A stretch of DNA of 64,000 nucleotides from Symbiotaphrina buchneri. Lineage: Eukaryota > Ascomycota > Symbiotaphrinales > Symbiotaphrinaceae. Position 1 is the stretch's first letter. Each line of letters opens with the position of its first letter. The position numbers were made by a program, and so were the translations under genes. The stretch spans positions 1-64,000 of the forward strand of contig BCIG01000002.1 of the NCBI GenBank assembly GCA_001599915.1, read 5' to 3'. Below the pieces are notes generated by a model. That model had not been told where the DNA came from, did no database searches, and was given only the letters and a program-made list of their open reading frames with translations. This document shows positions 22,462 through 33,562 of this stretch, piece by piece.

Positions 22462-22774
22462 TGCACCATCCCGTCCAGGTCGACCAGTGCCATTACTCCC
22501 GTTCCGAATCGCAGGCATCGTTCTGGCAGTTTTGTGGCTTTCTCGGCGGAAATTTCATTGTTGCCAGATGTGCCTTCCGCGACTTTCCGGGGGTCGGCTG
22601 CCGGACGCCGAGTCGCTTAACAATGGGGAGGCGGCGGTGGCAGGTGCGAAGCGGCGGGCGTAATTGCGCACTGTACGGGAAATCCCAGCACTTCCTCGAC
22701 TAATCAAGACGAGATATGAAAAGGTTGGTCTATAACTTGTAGAACAGAACTAATGCACTGCGTGTGTTGAGAAA
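22462..22774. other. intergenic spacer
   Basis: This is promoter sequence of the Zn2Cys6 gene and the 3' flank of the NmrA-like gene. Nothing else is seen. Confidence 0.4.
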
Positions 22775-24057
22775 CTAGCCCCTGTGAGGGATTCCGCTCC
22801 TTTTAACCATATCCTCGTGTATCTTGAGCACCAGCCCGATGTTTTCATCCTGCACGCGCTGCCATAGCTCCTCCGGTGTCCCTTGTCGCCTGAACCATTC
22901 TTCTGCGCTCTTGATTCTCCCAGGATGAATCTTATCCAACAGCTTATAGTCCCGATCAATCACTCTTCCATGCTTCCTTCCTTTTTTGTCCACCCATCCC
23001 TTACCGCCGCTTGCGCGCCAGAGTGCCCAAAAAGCGCTAAAATTTTGTTGGTTGGATAATGTGGCAGGATCCTCAAGCTTGACATCAGGCCCAATGCCTC
23101 GCTGTGGTCCTAGTGGTCTGCCAGACCAGTAAGCCTCCTCGGAAATAGGTACGTATTGAGCAGGTTTGCCAGTCACTCGGGTAAAGGCCCCTGCAAGTTC
23201 ATCGTAAGGGATGTGCGATGTAGCAACTTCTAGGTCCATCCCATTTGAGCGGCTGGGGTTGTCAAAGAGCCAACGGACGTAATGGCCGCAGTCGGAGAGG
23301 GCGATATGAGCAACCGCACCATCATCTAAGAGATGTAAGCGGGGAAACAGCGATGTAGAATAGGGGTCAAACTGAGAGGAACAGCCCAGGTCACAACGCC
23401 ATCAATGACCTTGGGAGACATGGGCGTGTGCTTCGAGATTGCCATGTCAAGGTAGGGACCAGTTGTAAACAATGCGACACCCACAGAGTCCTCGCCCTTG
23501 TCATCTTTGCCCTGCTGCAAGATCCATTCTGTGAGACTCATTAGGGACGCGTTTCAGGTATGACCGCTGCAGCACACAATAGCATTGCACCTACCTCCAA
23601 CCTTTCCTTTCCCATCGTAGTGCCCTGCCCTGGCCCAGGGCTCCCATCCAGCCTTTTTGGTGGCATAATCCAAATTCCCCCACACAAAGAACTTGACGCC
23701 ACAATCCTTGGCAATCTCGTAGCTCCGCATGCCCCAGAAGATCTCATTCTTCTCACCGACTGTAAAGCCATCTATGTTCACGAATGCAGCATCGCAGCTA
23801 TTGAAACCCTTGCGTAGGTCTGCTTCGGAGGTGAGGCTACCGTGAGAAGCTTCGTATTGGGAAGACGAGATAACTGGACAGCTCGTTGAGATGCAGGATC
23901 TCGAGTGAGGATTGTAACAGAATAGCGGGAGTCGGAGGTAAGCGCTATCAACGTGAGCTACGTGAGTAAAAAGATAGGAGGAGGACGAACACTCCACAAC
24001 TGGAATGCCTTGCGCTCCTGTTCCGCCGACGATGAAGATGCTCTTGATGTCCGACAT
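22775..24057 (-). CDS. NmrA-like NAD(P)-binding protein, possible one-base frame break
   Basis: This is an atypical short-chain dehydrogenase fold that usually senses NAD(P) rather than catalysing a reaction, related to the nitrogen regulator NmrA and HSCARG. The N terminus carries the dinucleotide motif FIVGGTGAQGIPVVE (GxxGxxG). Exon 1 ends there, and an intron precedes LTSDSRYSVTILTRDPASQRA. The rest follows family order: HGSLTSEADLRKGF, NIDGFTVGEKNEIFW, FFVWGNLDYATKKAG, RAGHYDGKGKV, VALFTTGPYLDMAISKHTPM, an intron after VTWAVPL, DCGHYVRWLFDN, and a long C-terminal arm ending IPHRG. Between KLL and HGSL (near 23843) one base appears to be missing, which shifts the frame. This is either a draft error or a recent inactivation. 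Confidence 0.8.
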
Positions 24058-26055
24058 GATCTCGACTCAGGCTTGTTGACGGAAGAACGCAAGGTGGACA
24101 ACTTGCAAGCCATTGCCGTTATTTATCCTCCAGCCTCAGTGGTCATCAAATGACGCATAGCAAGATCGATAATCATTGTTGCAAATCACACCGAGGCAGC
24201 GAGGCTGCGGTCCGCGGAGGATGTGACATCGGCCCGTCATCCGCGAGCGGGCCAAGCCAGCTTGGTTGGTCTTTCTCTCCTTGTCGGGCCGAAACAACAA
24301 GATATGACTCGCCTTAGTTGGGTGGCTGGTGGCAGGACCGCTCAGATCATCTGTCCACCTGGCCAGGTGTCATGGAGAATTGCTGATTAGTGATGGTCGG
24401 GGAAAGAATGATTATGGAACATCGGGTAGGCGCGGCTGTTGCCGAGGCTCCGATGTACACAGGGCCACGAACGTCACGTTCAGATTATCTCATGCGTGCC
24501 ATGGTACCAACGATAGAGCGGGGGCTCCCTGACCGTGAAATTCGCATACAGCTACTCTGCTGCATTATCTCTGTGCACTTCTGATAAATCTACCAGATGT
24601 TTTTGGATGTGGGCATTTACTGCTTGGATCGTCTGCTTGTGAAGGTGCACTGACAAGCTCTTTCCCCGCCTTCACCTTATAATGCTGCTCATCGATCTCA
24701 AGATCCCCCCGTGGGCTTAGAGATGATCATCCACCTGACTAAGGCCCGCACGACGCACCCTAATCCAGGCTAGGATCAGATTGATCATCGCCGCCGATTC
24801 TCATCCCAAGAGCAATCACCCGGACGGTACGAAGTACAAAAGGTTAAATTGTAGGCAGCTAATCTCATTGGTGAATTCCCTCGGACGTGAATTTCTGGGA
24901 CGTTCCTGCAGCATTTGCAAAGGCACCAGCACGCACGTATGCTAGGGCTTGCCCTGAGCTCGGCATGGCGGTGCCTGTATACCCCAGCTCCCACAAACCT
25001 CCTTGCTCTCTTCTTTCTTCTTGCACCAACTCACCTTACCCGAACTCCTGGCCTTGCCTCGGGTCTTTCGTATGAAACCCCTACGTATAACATTGTTAAG
25101 GTGCGTCAACAAGTGAGTGTGCCAGGGTGCAGTAACGGCGAAGCATAATACCGTCGTTGCTGCGGCAAGGTCAGGGCCCCTCGGTTTGACTGTGGTGCGA
25201 ACCAAACACCCGAGTTGGTCCTCTCAGTCTGGGTTCTCCGGACGTGTGGATGAGGCCGCTCTGCTGGTGCCGGGTTCTCCGGTGTCGGCGATGGAAAAGA
25301 TCAATTGTTCTCAAGTCCTCCTGGAAACCGATAATTGGGATTTTAAGTGGCGGAGAGTAACTACATTCCTTTGCTAGATCTAGAATAATCTGCTATCTCA
25401 TAATAGAATCAATTTTCTTTGGCTATCTTAGTCATATGTAAATTACAGTCCGCTTGACTCCTGGAGATACCTCGACTCTTCTCATCACACCTGTCACAAA
25501 GGATGTCTCCACAAACCAGCTCAGTAATAATTGGCGGTATCCATCTCGTCCATAGTCTTATTAGTCCTTTGATTCCATCCGTGACACGAAAAAGACCATC
25601 CAAGGGACGTAGAGTGATGGATTCCTGCACTTTTCAGCCTACAAGTAGCATGTTTCACAACCAACGAGCGGCGAAGGCAACATAGCTTAGCTATGATAGC
25701 CACCATACCCGGTGAATATGCTCATTGGCCAATCAAATCTCCGCGGCCCAATACATCTTTGCACTACACAGGAAATTCCTTAAACAAGGTTATCGACACG
25801 GGAATAAGGGGCAAAAAGGGGCCAAGCGAGCCCCTGACCCCGCTCCTGAAAGTGCGTGAATCGCGCAAGTTTGCTATCAAACGTACTCTCATCAATCACA
25901 ATGCCAGCATTTACCGTAGAAGAGGGGTAGCCCCTTGTTTGCTATGCATGAGTCATTTTGTAGAGCAAGGTGCGGGTAGCAAACACGCCTCGTCGTCGAT
26001 AAAATGAGGCGCCCCGGCCTGGATTTCGAGATGATTTTCCCTGTCCTCCTAGTTT
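24058..26055. other. gene-poor stretch of about 2 kb
   Basis: ORFs of 60-87 codons overlap on both strands at 24.3-24.6 and 24.8-25.4 kb, but none shows a domain, a shared frame or intron borders. The left end is the promoter of the NmrA-like gene. I see no repeat family member except the hairpin that begins at 26056. Confidence 0.4.
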
Positions 26056-26129
26056 ATGCAAGTCCTTTATATATAATATATATTATACTGTCTCTTATGT
26101 ATTATAATTTATATATAAAGGACTTGCAT
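26056..26129. repeat. perfect 21-base inverted repeat (hairpin or tiny MITE)
   Basis: The arm at 26056-26076 (atgcaagtcctttatatata plus a) is the exact reverse complement of 26109-26129. The 32-base AT-rich loop is itself partly self-complementary. It lies 150 bases upstream of the Cys-repeat gene copy A. Confidence 0.75.
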
Positions 26130-26278
26130 TTATGCAGCAACATCTCCACCCGCAGTTAAGAAAAGATCAAGTACCCTCTGTCTTCTTCTGTTCTTACCTC
26201 AAGCAAACACTACCACTAGTACGAGGTAAGTACAACCCATGCGGTGAAAAGGTTTTGACCGAGGTTGACCAAATACAG

Positions 26279-27050
26279 ATGCACCCCCGCGCTGCCTCCG
26301 CTGTGGCTTAGGCCATCCCCAGCCATGCTACGCGGTATTCTGTCCCTTTTGCGGCCGGTTGCACCTTGACGGCGTTCCTTGCTTGGTAGAAGACGCGCGG
26401 CCCCAATATGCCCAGTACCCCTACGGACGGCAAGCATATGGTCAAGGGTTTTCGGCTCCCGCTCCTGCTCAAGCCTACGCTCCTCGTGGGTACTACACTG
26501 TCGCGCCTGTTCCTCGCTTCCGCGGTGCCGGTGTGGCTGTTACTGTGGCTCAACAATCTGTCGTGCTCGCTCCGAGAAAGCCTGCTGCTACTGAGGCTGC
26601 CTTCCGGGTCAGCAAGCCAGGAAGACAGGGTGGGGATCGGTCCCATTATTGTGAGAACAAGAAGCTGCCGGAGAGCTTCCGGAGAAGAAGAAGGAAGCTT
26701 CAGAATCTGATATTCTTGTTGGGCAGGCAATCATAAGTTTGTCTGGAGAGATTAATGCACTCCGCCGGGCGATTCAGATGAGGTTCCCTTTGCACCTTCT
26801 CCAGCAGGGGCGAGTCGGGGTTGAAGTGGTGATCGCAGAGATCGATCGTTCGCCTCAGTTTCTGATAAACAGAGACATGCTGTCGGCCTTGCGAGACGCT
26901 GCTGACGCTTTCGATGACGCTGACAGACATCAAGCCACTGTTGTTGTCCCGACTGTCCCCGCTGTGCCAAATGCGCCAGCTACCCCTTCCGTCGCCAATG
27001 CTGGCAACGTCGTGCCTTCCGCCTCCGGGGGTTACGGCACCGGTGGTTAG
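26279..27050 (+). pseudogene. Cys/His-repeat protein family, copy A (apparently broken)
   Basis: The first part reads PRCLRCGLGHPQPC followed by FCPFCGRLHLDGVPC, two units of C-x2-C-x3-H-x3/4-C like those in copies B (30.3 kb) and C (35.9 kb). A Tyr/Pro/Ala-rich stretch follows, then a basic segment. A second open stretch (about 26700-27050) starts ILVGQAIISLSGEINALRRA and is in a different frame. It ends in a Val/Pro/Ala-rich tail without the acidic ending of the other two copies. A GTAAGT to TACAG intron at 26226-26278 probably precedes the first Cys unit, but no good first exon is seen. I take it as a diverged, probably inactive paralogue of unknown function. Confidence 0.5.
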
Positions 27051-27346
27051 CGATGGTGTTCATTGGCAAACTTGAGTATGTCAGGCAATTGGGTCCTTTA
27101 GGTGCGGTGATCCAGCGCATCATGCAGAAAACTCCTGGGTTTTGATTGCCCTTTGATTACAGTTCAGCTCCTGGTTATTGACGGCCCGCTCGTCCGATAT
27201 AAGGAAAAGTTGCTGGAATTCTGTCAGCAAGAAGCGGGATTGGGAAACGGTCTGCGATGGATACATTTACACTCACGGGACACTGCGGCGGAGAAGAGTT
27301 GCCTGACGCACTGTCATTCGCCATGGGCAAATATTATTGCCGACGA
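27051..27346. other. spacer between convergent genes
   Basis: No gene or repeat is recognised in this spacer. Confidence 0.4.
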
Positions 27347-29598
27347 TCATGCCATAGCACCAAACCAGTCGCCGTCCGCCTCGGGCAAAGTCTCAGGGAA
27401 AGCAGGCTCCTGCCAATATATCGCGCGCCATTCCTCTTCGATATCACCAAATGCTCCGTCTGTGGACACACCAGTCCCTTGATCATCGGTAAAAGGAAAC
27501 AGTGACCGCCAATCCAGGCCGTCCTCCTGCGGGTGGTCATCTTGCAAAGCGTGTAACACGTCTGGAGTCTTGGAAGATGTTATATCAGGTTTTGTAATGG
27601 TTGGTATGCGTGTCGACCGCACGTCGGATGTGGGCAGTGTTGGCGTAACGGTGCGGAGATCAGGAAGGGACCATTCGTGGGCATGAGACCGCAACGCAGG
27701 GTCAAGGACGGAGGACAGAGGCGGGGTCGGGGCGACTGGTTGCAATTCTTGAATATCCTCCATCCGAATGTCTCGTTGTAGCCTATCTGCCCGTTCCTCG
27801 AATAGCTTGAGAATGCTAGAGGCGTTCGACCAATAATCTGAAAGCATGCGGAGAGAAAAGATGGTGGAGTCGAAGCGGCGTAGAGCGTTGATCGCCAAAA
27901 CGGGATTCGAAAAGCGCAGTTCAACGCTGACTTGTATCATAGCTGTAAACAACGCGTTGACGCCTGAGATCCAGATGTATGGGATGCAATTCCTAGCCCG
28001 GAGTGACTCGAAGACAGATGCAATGACGCTTGCAGCAGCGCTGCATATGTCACCATCGTTAGGACCGTGATCAGATGGTGACTGAGGCGAGACATGGGGC
28101 CGTGGACGATGCAGGAGAAGAAGGAAGTTATTGTAAGTAAGATGTAGAAGAGACGGCCATAGGGGGGTGTCTGGAGATCTTAGCCGCAGCTCTTCTGGCA
28201 AGAGGAGGAACCAGTTGGCCAAAGTCTCGTCAGCTCGGATGAGTGCGGCTTTCCGGCGCTCGGATGATGTTCCCAGGGCAAAACGTTCTCGAACGATGTC
28301 CGAGATATGGATGCATAGTTCTGTGTGATGAATGACGAAGTCGATTTCCGCATTGGGACAGCCTTCAAAGTCTATCGGAGCGAGTCGGGCTACATCAGAA
28401 TCCTCAAGTCGACTATATGGTCAGCAGAATCCTGATTGGGCTGTGGAATGCATACATTGCCTGCGGTCTTCCATAGGACAGAGAAACCAAGACGTCGTAT
28501 TGCACCAATATCCACCATAACCTCTTCCATGACCGCTTGTCCACGTCAACCAACGTGCTGGGAGCAGCATCACGGTGCATTCCTAGACCCATGGCGGTCC
28601 TAGCCGCCAGTCCAACCCAGTGCCAGCTATTTGCTCCAATGTCCTCCGCCCCATCGGAGTGCCAGGTCATCAGCAACGCAGCTTGCGTTTGCATCAAGCG
28701 GTCTTGTTCGTATCTGGCATCAAATAGCATCTTTGCCCGCCGGAAGAACATCGTCTTCAGTATGTCTCTGTCGGGCCTGGATCTCGAAACATGAGCTCCG
28801 ACAAGGAGAATGGCTTGCAAAAGCGTTAGAGACGGAGGGAAGTTCGGATCCCTTCCGTTGTACAGACGCATGAACTCTTCCTCGTCGACAATAGGCCACC
28901 CACAGTTGACGTGAGTGAAATAAGCATGAACGAGTTCATCTGCAACCGCCTTTTCTGGTAGTATGAATGCTTCTGGGGGTATCCGATCCAGCTCGTAAGT
29001 GGTGTATCGCCGAGAGAGCTGTTCGCTCGCAAAATGATGCACTATGTCTCGTCCCTGGCCTTGACGTTGCCGAACCAAGAAGTTCAGATTGGACACCTCC
29101 GTTCCAACATAGTATAAGCGTTTTCCCAAGCCTATTTGCTTCCTCTCGATATCTTCCTGCTCGATGAACTCGACCAGGTGCCTATTGGCTTGACTGTCTT
29201 CCTCCGGAACGGAAGTAGGAGGGAATGGTTGATAGTATGACGGCGGGCGTGCGTACAGTACTGGGGCGCTGTTCGGATATGTATATGTCGGGGGTGACGG
29301 GGTGGGCGGAGGAGATACTCGACATCGTATAGGAACCGGGTTGAGGACAGAACGCGGGGCAGGTCTTCGCTTTTTCTCGTGGATTCGGCAGTCCGGACGA
29401 TTCTGGAATCGACAGTTGGAGCATGGCAGGCCCTTGTCATAGGCATCGCACCGGACCTTCCGCTGATGGCAATGAATGCATGCAGGACGAGCTGAGACGT
29501 CAGATCATGAGACAAGATATGAGGGTGGGGGTAATACCCGGTTTCCGCTTTACCGCTCCGTTGGAATTTGGCTCAGCCTTGACCTCAATTGTTGCCAT
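27347..29598 (-). CDS. Zn2Cys6 fungal transcription factor
   Basis: The start at 29598 gives MATIEVKAEPNSNGAVKRKP. A GTATTA to CTCAG intron then leads straight into the zinc cluster ACIHC, HQRKVRC, KGLPC, SNC and PDC. The cluster is followed by a basic KKRRPAPR segment and a Pro-rich linker. The fungal_trans domain includes VHAYFTHVNCGWPIVDEEEF, PSLTLLQAILLVGAHVSRS, HWVGLAARTAMGLGMHRD and KRLWWILVQYDVLVSLSYGRPQ. An intron (GTATGC to ATAG near 28410-28450) joins GRPQAI to RLEDSDVARLAP. This domain layout is that of CTF1-alpha/FarB-like and cutinase or lipid-responsive regulators, though the target is unknown. The gene ends at 27347 with a Trp-rich acidic tail. It lies 1.6 kb from the P450 gene, on the same strand. 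Confidence 0.85.
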
Positions 29599-30013
29599 GA
29601 CATGCAGAGCTTCGTCGGTTCTTCTCCGGGGAGCAGTATACGCCGGCACCAGTGGCAGGAGAGCGTTGGATCGATGTCAAGATTGAGAATGGGCGTTATC
29701 TTTCTGATGGACCGTGGTGGGGCATTGGAGGTCCGCGCTTGGCGCGAGTGAGGCATGACTAATTCGCGAGGCAGGCATGCCTCACGTGACCGGGCTCCGG
29801 GAATGCCAAGCGCGAAGCCAGTTGTTCCCCGGTTCCTTATCTCACCTTAATCACCATGAGCACTCACATTCTTGCATGAATTATATAGATGGGATCATCT
29901 AATCTCGATCTACGAGGCAGAAATGGTGAGATGATAGAAGTTTTCATAGTTAAGATACGGACGCGCATCAACTATCAAATCTTATTATCTGAGCTGCCTT
30001 TTTCATCGAGGGA
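29599..30013. other. promoter region of the Zn2Cys6 gene
   Basis: A short inverted word, gaggcatgac / caggcatgcctcac, lies near 29751-29784. No gene is supported. Confidence 0.4.
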
Positions 30014-30059
30014 TGAAATGCAGAGACCATAATCACGAGCTCTTTAGAAAGACGCGATC

Positions 30060-30313
30060 TGGAAACTCTGCAGCAGCCGGCCACGAATTGCAGCAGCATC
30101 TGTGGCCCATCGGAACCGAGGGGTCCGATGTAGAGTCCACATACGTACTTAGAGCATCGTCGGATGCTTTCAGTACGGATTTCTGGCTCTTGAGCATGTT
30201 CTTGATCGCGGCGGCGAGGTCAGATTCAAGCTCGAGCAACGCAAGTTCCTTAAAGGACTCATAAAAAGCAATAGAAAGAATAGCAGTAAATCTTGAAGAA
30301 ACATATGCGCGAG
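30060..30313 (-). pseudogene. possible Spo11-like C-terminal remnant
   Basis: On the minus strand the segment around 30190-30260 reads SFKELALLELESDLAAAIKN followed by ML. It matches the end of the Spo11-like copy at 37.74 kb (VFEKLGLFELEPDLASEIRI, then ML) at roughly 13 of 20 positions. No TOPRIM part is nearby. The piece starts right after the stop of Cys-repeat gene copy B on the same strand, so it may be a duplicated fragment inside that gene's 3' region. Confidence 0.45.
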
Positions 30314-30976
30314 TCACTCGTCAAGATCCATCAGATCTGCCCCGTCTTCTTCATCGACAACATGGGGAATTGTATCCCGATTGGTCAGGATATCATTTTG
30401 AGCCGCCAGTTGCTGGACCAACTGGTCTCTAGGCTCTGCAGGAGCCTGCATCGGCTCTTGAGCATTTTGCAAACCTGCTGCGATGACAGGCTGTTGGTGC
30501 ACCTGAGCATTCTGAGCACGATTAACGGCTCGAGCTCGTACGCGGACTCGCTCACGTGCTTGCCGCCTGGCACGAAGCCTGACGCGACGTTCTTCAACCG
30601 CTGCATCCTCTTCCCGTAAAGCGGGAGCGGGAGCGGGGAAGGGATTGACAGCTGGGTAGTAGAACCCTTGCCAATATTGCCAGGGGAGAGCAGGACGGGG
30701 ACGAGGACAGGGAACGTAAGGAGAATGCACGTAATGACACCCGCCACAAACAACAGCAAAAACACACTGCCCGAGATGCATCCTACCACAAAATCCACAA
30801 ATGATGGCCCTGCACGGACCAGGATGCATCCTACCACATCTGCGGCATGGGGGCGGGGCAACTCGAGGTAAGTAATGACCATGTGGTGGGTTATACCACC
30901 CACCATTATAGCCATCATCACCACCGTTGCCGGCGGCGTACATGGCCCAGGGACCAGGACGAAAGATTTGTGCCAT
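30314..30976 (-). CDS. Cys/His-repeat protein family, copy B
   Basis: The protein has 220 residues and I do not recognise a published family. The N-terminal 40 residues are Gly/Tyr/Pro-rich. Three Cys/His units follow: PCRRCGRMHPGPC, CGFCGRMHLGQC and CGGCHYVHSPYVPC (C-x2-C-x3-H-x3 or x4-C). They should bind zinc and resemble, but do not equal, a CCHC knuckle. Next come a Pro/Ala/Tyr linker, an Arg-rich coiled segment (RRVRLRARRQARERVRVRAR) and a Gln-rich stretch. The C terminus is NDILTNRDTIPHVVDEEDGA, then DLMDLDE, nearly the same as in copy C at 36.8 kb. This combination suggests a nucleic-acid- or protein-binding adaptor. Function is unknown. The ATG at 30976 fits the Gly/Tyr start of copy C. 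Confidence 0.75.
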   Translation of the reverse strand: MAQIFRPGPWAMYAAGNGGDDGYNGGWYNPPHGHYLPRVAPPPCRRCGRMHPGPCRAIICGFCGRMHLGQCVFAVVCGGCHYVHSPYVPCPRPRPALPWQYWQGFYYPAVNPFPAPAPALREEDAAVEERRVRLRARRQARERVRVRARAVNRAQNAQVHQQPVIAAGLQNAQEPMQAPAEPRDQLVQQLAAQNDILTNRDTIPHVVDEEDGADLMDLDE

Positions 30977-31172
30977 TAGAGATCTCCTTTCTTAGGGAAA
31001 AGCTGCAGGCGGGAAATGTAAACTGGTGTTCTGGTGATTTGTATGCTTTCTTGTGCGGGTTAGATCTGTCCGGAAAGTCTTGTCACTGTCGAAAGTCCCT
31101 TGTCACTTTTCGAATGTTAGGGGTTCATGCTCTAACGTTCGATGAGCAACCCCGCCTGCCGCGTTGCAGCAT

Positions 31173-32898
31173 TCAGGTCCTCCGCCGATGGAACCTTACC
31201 ACAAATATGGACTGCTTGACGAACCAAGCATTCTGCAACATCCAGTCCTTGCCAGGATTGACGAGTTCCAACTACTGCGGTCAGCTTCCTCCTGACGGTA
31301 CGGCCAGATCTCTTCGCGTTGCTACTGTCAGATCTTACCTCGAATCTCCTCAAAACCGCTGGTACCACCTTGTACATCTCCAGATAACTGATATTCTTCC
31401 CAAGGCAAGTATACGACCCCATCCCGAACATGAACATGCTTCTTTTCATCGCTGCAAGCTGTTCATCCGGAGCTTGCAACCATCTCTCAGGTCTGAAGAC
31501 GTCGGCATCTTGTCCGTAGATCTCCTTCCGACGATGAATCACCCACGCGTTACACCCTACAATCGTCTCACCTGGTACTACGTTGCCGCTGATTACCGCA
31601 CCGTCCGGAGGAATGACACGTTCCAGTAATAAGCCGACTGCTGGGAATACCCGCAAGCCTTCCTTAATAACAGCGTCAAGATACGGAAGCTTCTGGGCTT
31701 CGGCCCAGGAAACTCGTCCGGTCGCCGTATCTCGAAACAACCCCTCTGCTTCTCCCCGACGGATCTCCTCCATGAGCTTGTCATGACATCTTTTATTCTT
31801 CAAGAGATAATAAAAGATTGACCGAAGGGAAATGGCCGTTGTATCGCTTCCAGCTACGATGTTGGAGACAGACAAAGAGAATACTTCGGTGTCCCCAATG
31901 ACTTCGGGATGCATCCTCTTTGCCTCGAAAAACCTAGACAGAAAGTCCTTTGGCCTATCCTTTGCCAGGTGTTCGTGCAGTTCCGGGTTTTGCATCGATG
32001 CTACACGTTCCCCGAACTGTTCCTGGGCGAACTTTATCTGCGCCATCGTGGGATCCAATAAACCGAGGCGGCCAAGGAGAAGCTTGAACAGGGGTTTTTC
32101 GGAGAATTCGATCCAAAATAGGAAGTTGCCCGACCTGTCAAATTTCAGCGCTGATGAGGCTCAGAGAATACTACTTACAGGAGCCGAATAGTTCATCGCA
32201 GCGTCAATGTTTGCAATTAATGATCCGACATTTGTTCCGGTCTCGAGAAACCCCATCCTCTTGCTATACACCAACTCACAAATCACGTCGAACGCATAAA
32301 ACTGCACCCATGTCGAAAAGTCGCATTCGCCCGCTGCACCTGCCTTATCCGCAAACAGCTCGTCGATCTGCTGGAGGAATACCGTGGTCGTCGAATCCAC
32401 CAAAGGCTCAAACTGGAGCAGCGTACTCAGGGCATAAGCATTTGCAGCCGCAGGGCGGAGATTTCCATGCAGGTTCTCATCTCTGGTGGAGAATATCGTC
32501 GGGACTGGTTGACCCTTGCGGACTGTCTCCTGCACAGGATAGAATCCGGAGTGGAAATTGCAAGTTAGTCGCCACATTTCCTTGGCAGCAGCGACGCACC
32601 TTCCGAAACCCTTTCTTTCCTGAATAAATCGCATCAAGGCATCCGGATTGCTGAAAGATAGTGTATTAGGTCCAATCCTGAATACATCTCCATACCTGTC
32701 ATGCAGCTCCTGTTGCGTGACCTGCATATCTCCTTTTGCCACGGCAACAAACCGCCAGCAATCCGTCAGGGAGGCGACGAAAGGCCCGGGATACTTGTGG
32801 AGCCTGCGGTGGTAACGATTCCGAAGCAGCCATGCTGCAAGAATAAAAAGGAGCAACATCTCAGTCTCCAATAACATGGCAGCACTGACAACTTGCAT
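31173..32898 (-). CDS. cytochrome P450 monooxygenase, one apparent homopolymer frame break
   Basis: The N terminus has one membrane anchor (MLLLFILAAWLLRNRY) and the hinge HKYPGPF. Further landmarks are VFRIGPNTLSF, the I-helix VSNIVAGSDTTAISLR (AGsDTT), ExxR as EGLR in AVIKEGLRVFPAVGLLLERV, FRPERW, and the haem ligand loop FMFGMGSYTCLGKNIS. Introns lie after NYSAP near 32180 and after VLRRFE near 31340. The tail LELVNPGKDWMLQNAWFVKQ leads to a stop at 31173. Between LPILDRILRK and PLFKLLLGRLG, a run of five T on the plus strand (32095-32099) puts the two halves out of frame by one base. Such fungal P450s oxidise lipids or secondary metabolites; the substrate is unknown. Confidence 0.8.
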
Positions 32899-33362
32899 CG
32901 TTTCTAGTGTTTCTTGTGGAGCTTAGCAGATGTGCCTTGTCCTGCTTTTTATGAGGAACTTTCTCCACGCGGACCGGAAGATCGCCACAAATTCGAGCTG
33001 CTCCGATTGGTGGGTAAGTGCGGGGAAATTAGAGCCGATACAAGGTGGTCATTCAATTCCCGACCTGGGAATTGACAATTCACAGGGGTTCTCGTCCCTC
33101 CCTTCCTGTTATGCATGATCTGGGCATGGCCGCGGCCAGTCGAGATTGCCAAACACTGGCTGTACGGTGTAATCAAATTTCGAATCCTTGATACACTGGG
33201 ACTTCCCTGATAGGTTCTGCTTCCTTTAGGCAATCTCCGGGGCTAATCCGTCGTCTAGTCTTAGCCTATCGCTCCTACCGAAAATGACTCCAAACAATAA
33301 TCCGACGCGAAGTTTTTGATCCATATTCTCACTCACGAGGAGATCCGACAATTACAATTGTT
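32899..33362. other. promoter side of the P450 gene
   Basis: No gene is supported. The region ends at a minisatellite. Confidence 0.4.
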
Positions 33363-33562
33363 GTGGGTTATGAACCACATCAAAGAGGAGGATTGGCTAC
33401 AAATTCTGTAGATCTAGTTCTACATGCAAATGCTGTGGATCAGTGCTACAGCATAGAGGAGGATGGGCATACAAATGCTGTCGATTACGTGCCACAGCAT
33501 AGCGGAGGATTGGCATACAAATGCTGTGGGTCCAGTGCCGCAGCATAGAGGAGGATAGAGTT
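33363..33562. repeat. 46-base minisatellite, about four units
   Basis: Units start with RCAAATGCTGT and end AGAGGAGGATNGGCAT. Full units begin near 33427, 33471 and 33517, preceded by a diverged partial unit and followed by another. Identity between neighbours is about 80-90 percent. The repeat is open in one frame for 61 codons, but no gene structure surrounds it. Confidence 0.75.

Noticed and set aside
24885-25380. Overlapping ORFs suggesting a small gene
   Set aside because: Three frames on two strands are open to the same extent, with no start context, domain or intron borders.
33363-33562. CRISPR-like array
   Set aside because: Units are contiguous and variable over their whole length, with no constant repeat and unique spacers; this is a fungal minisatellite.
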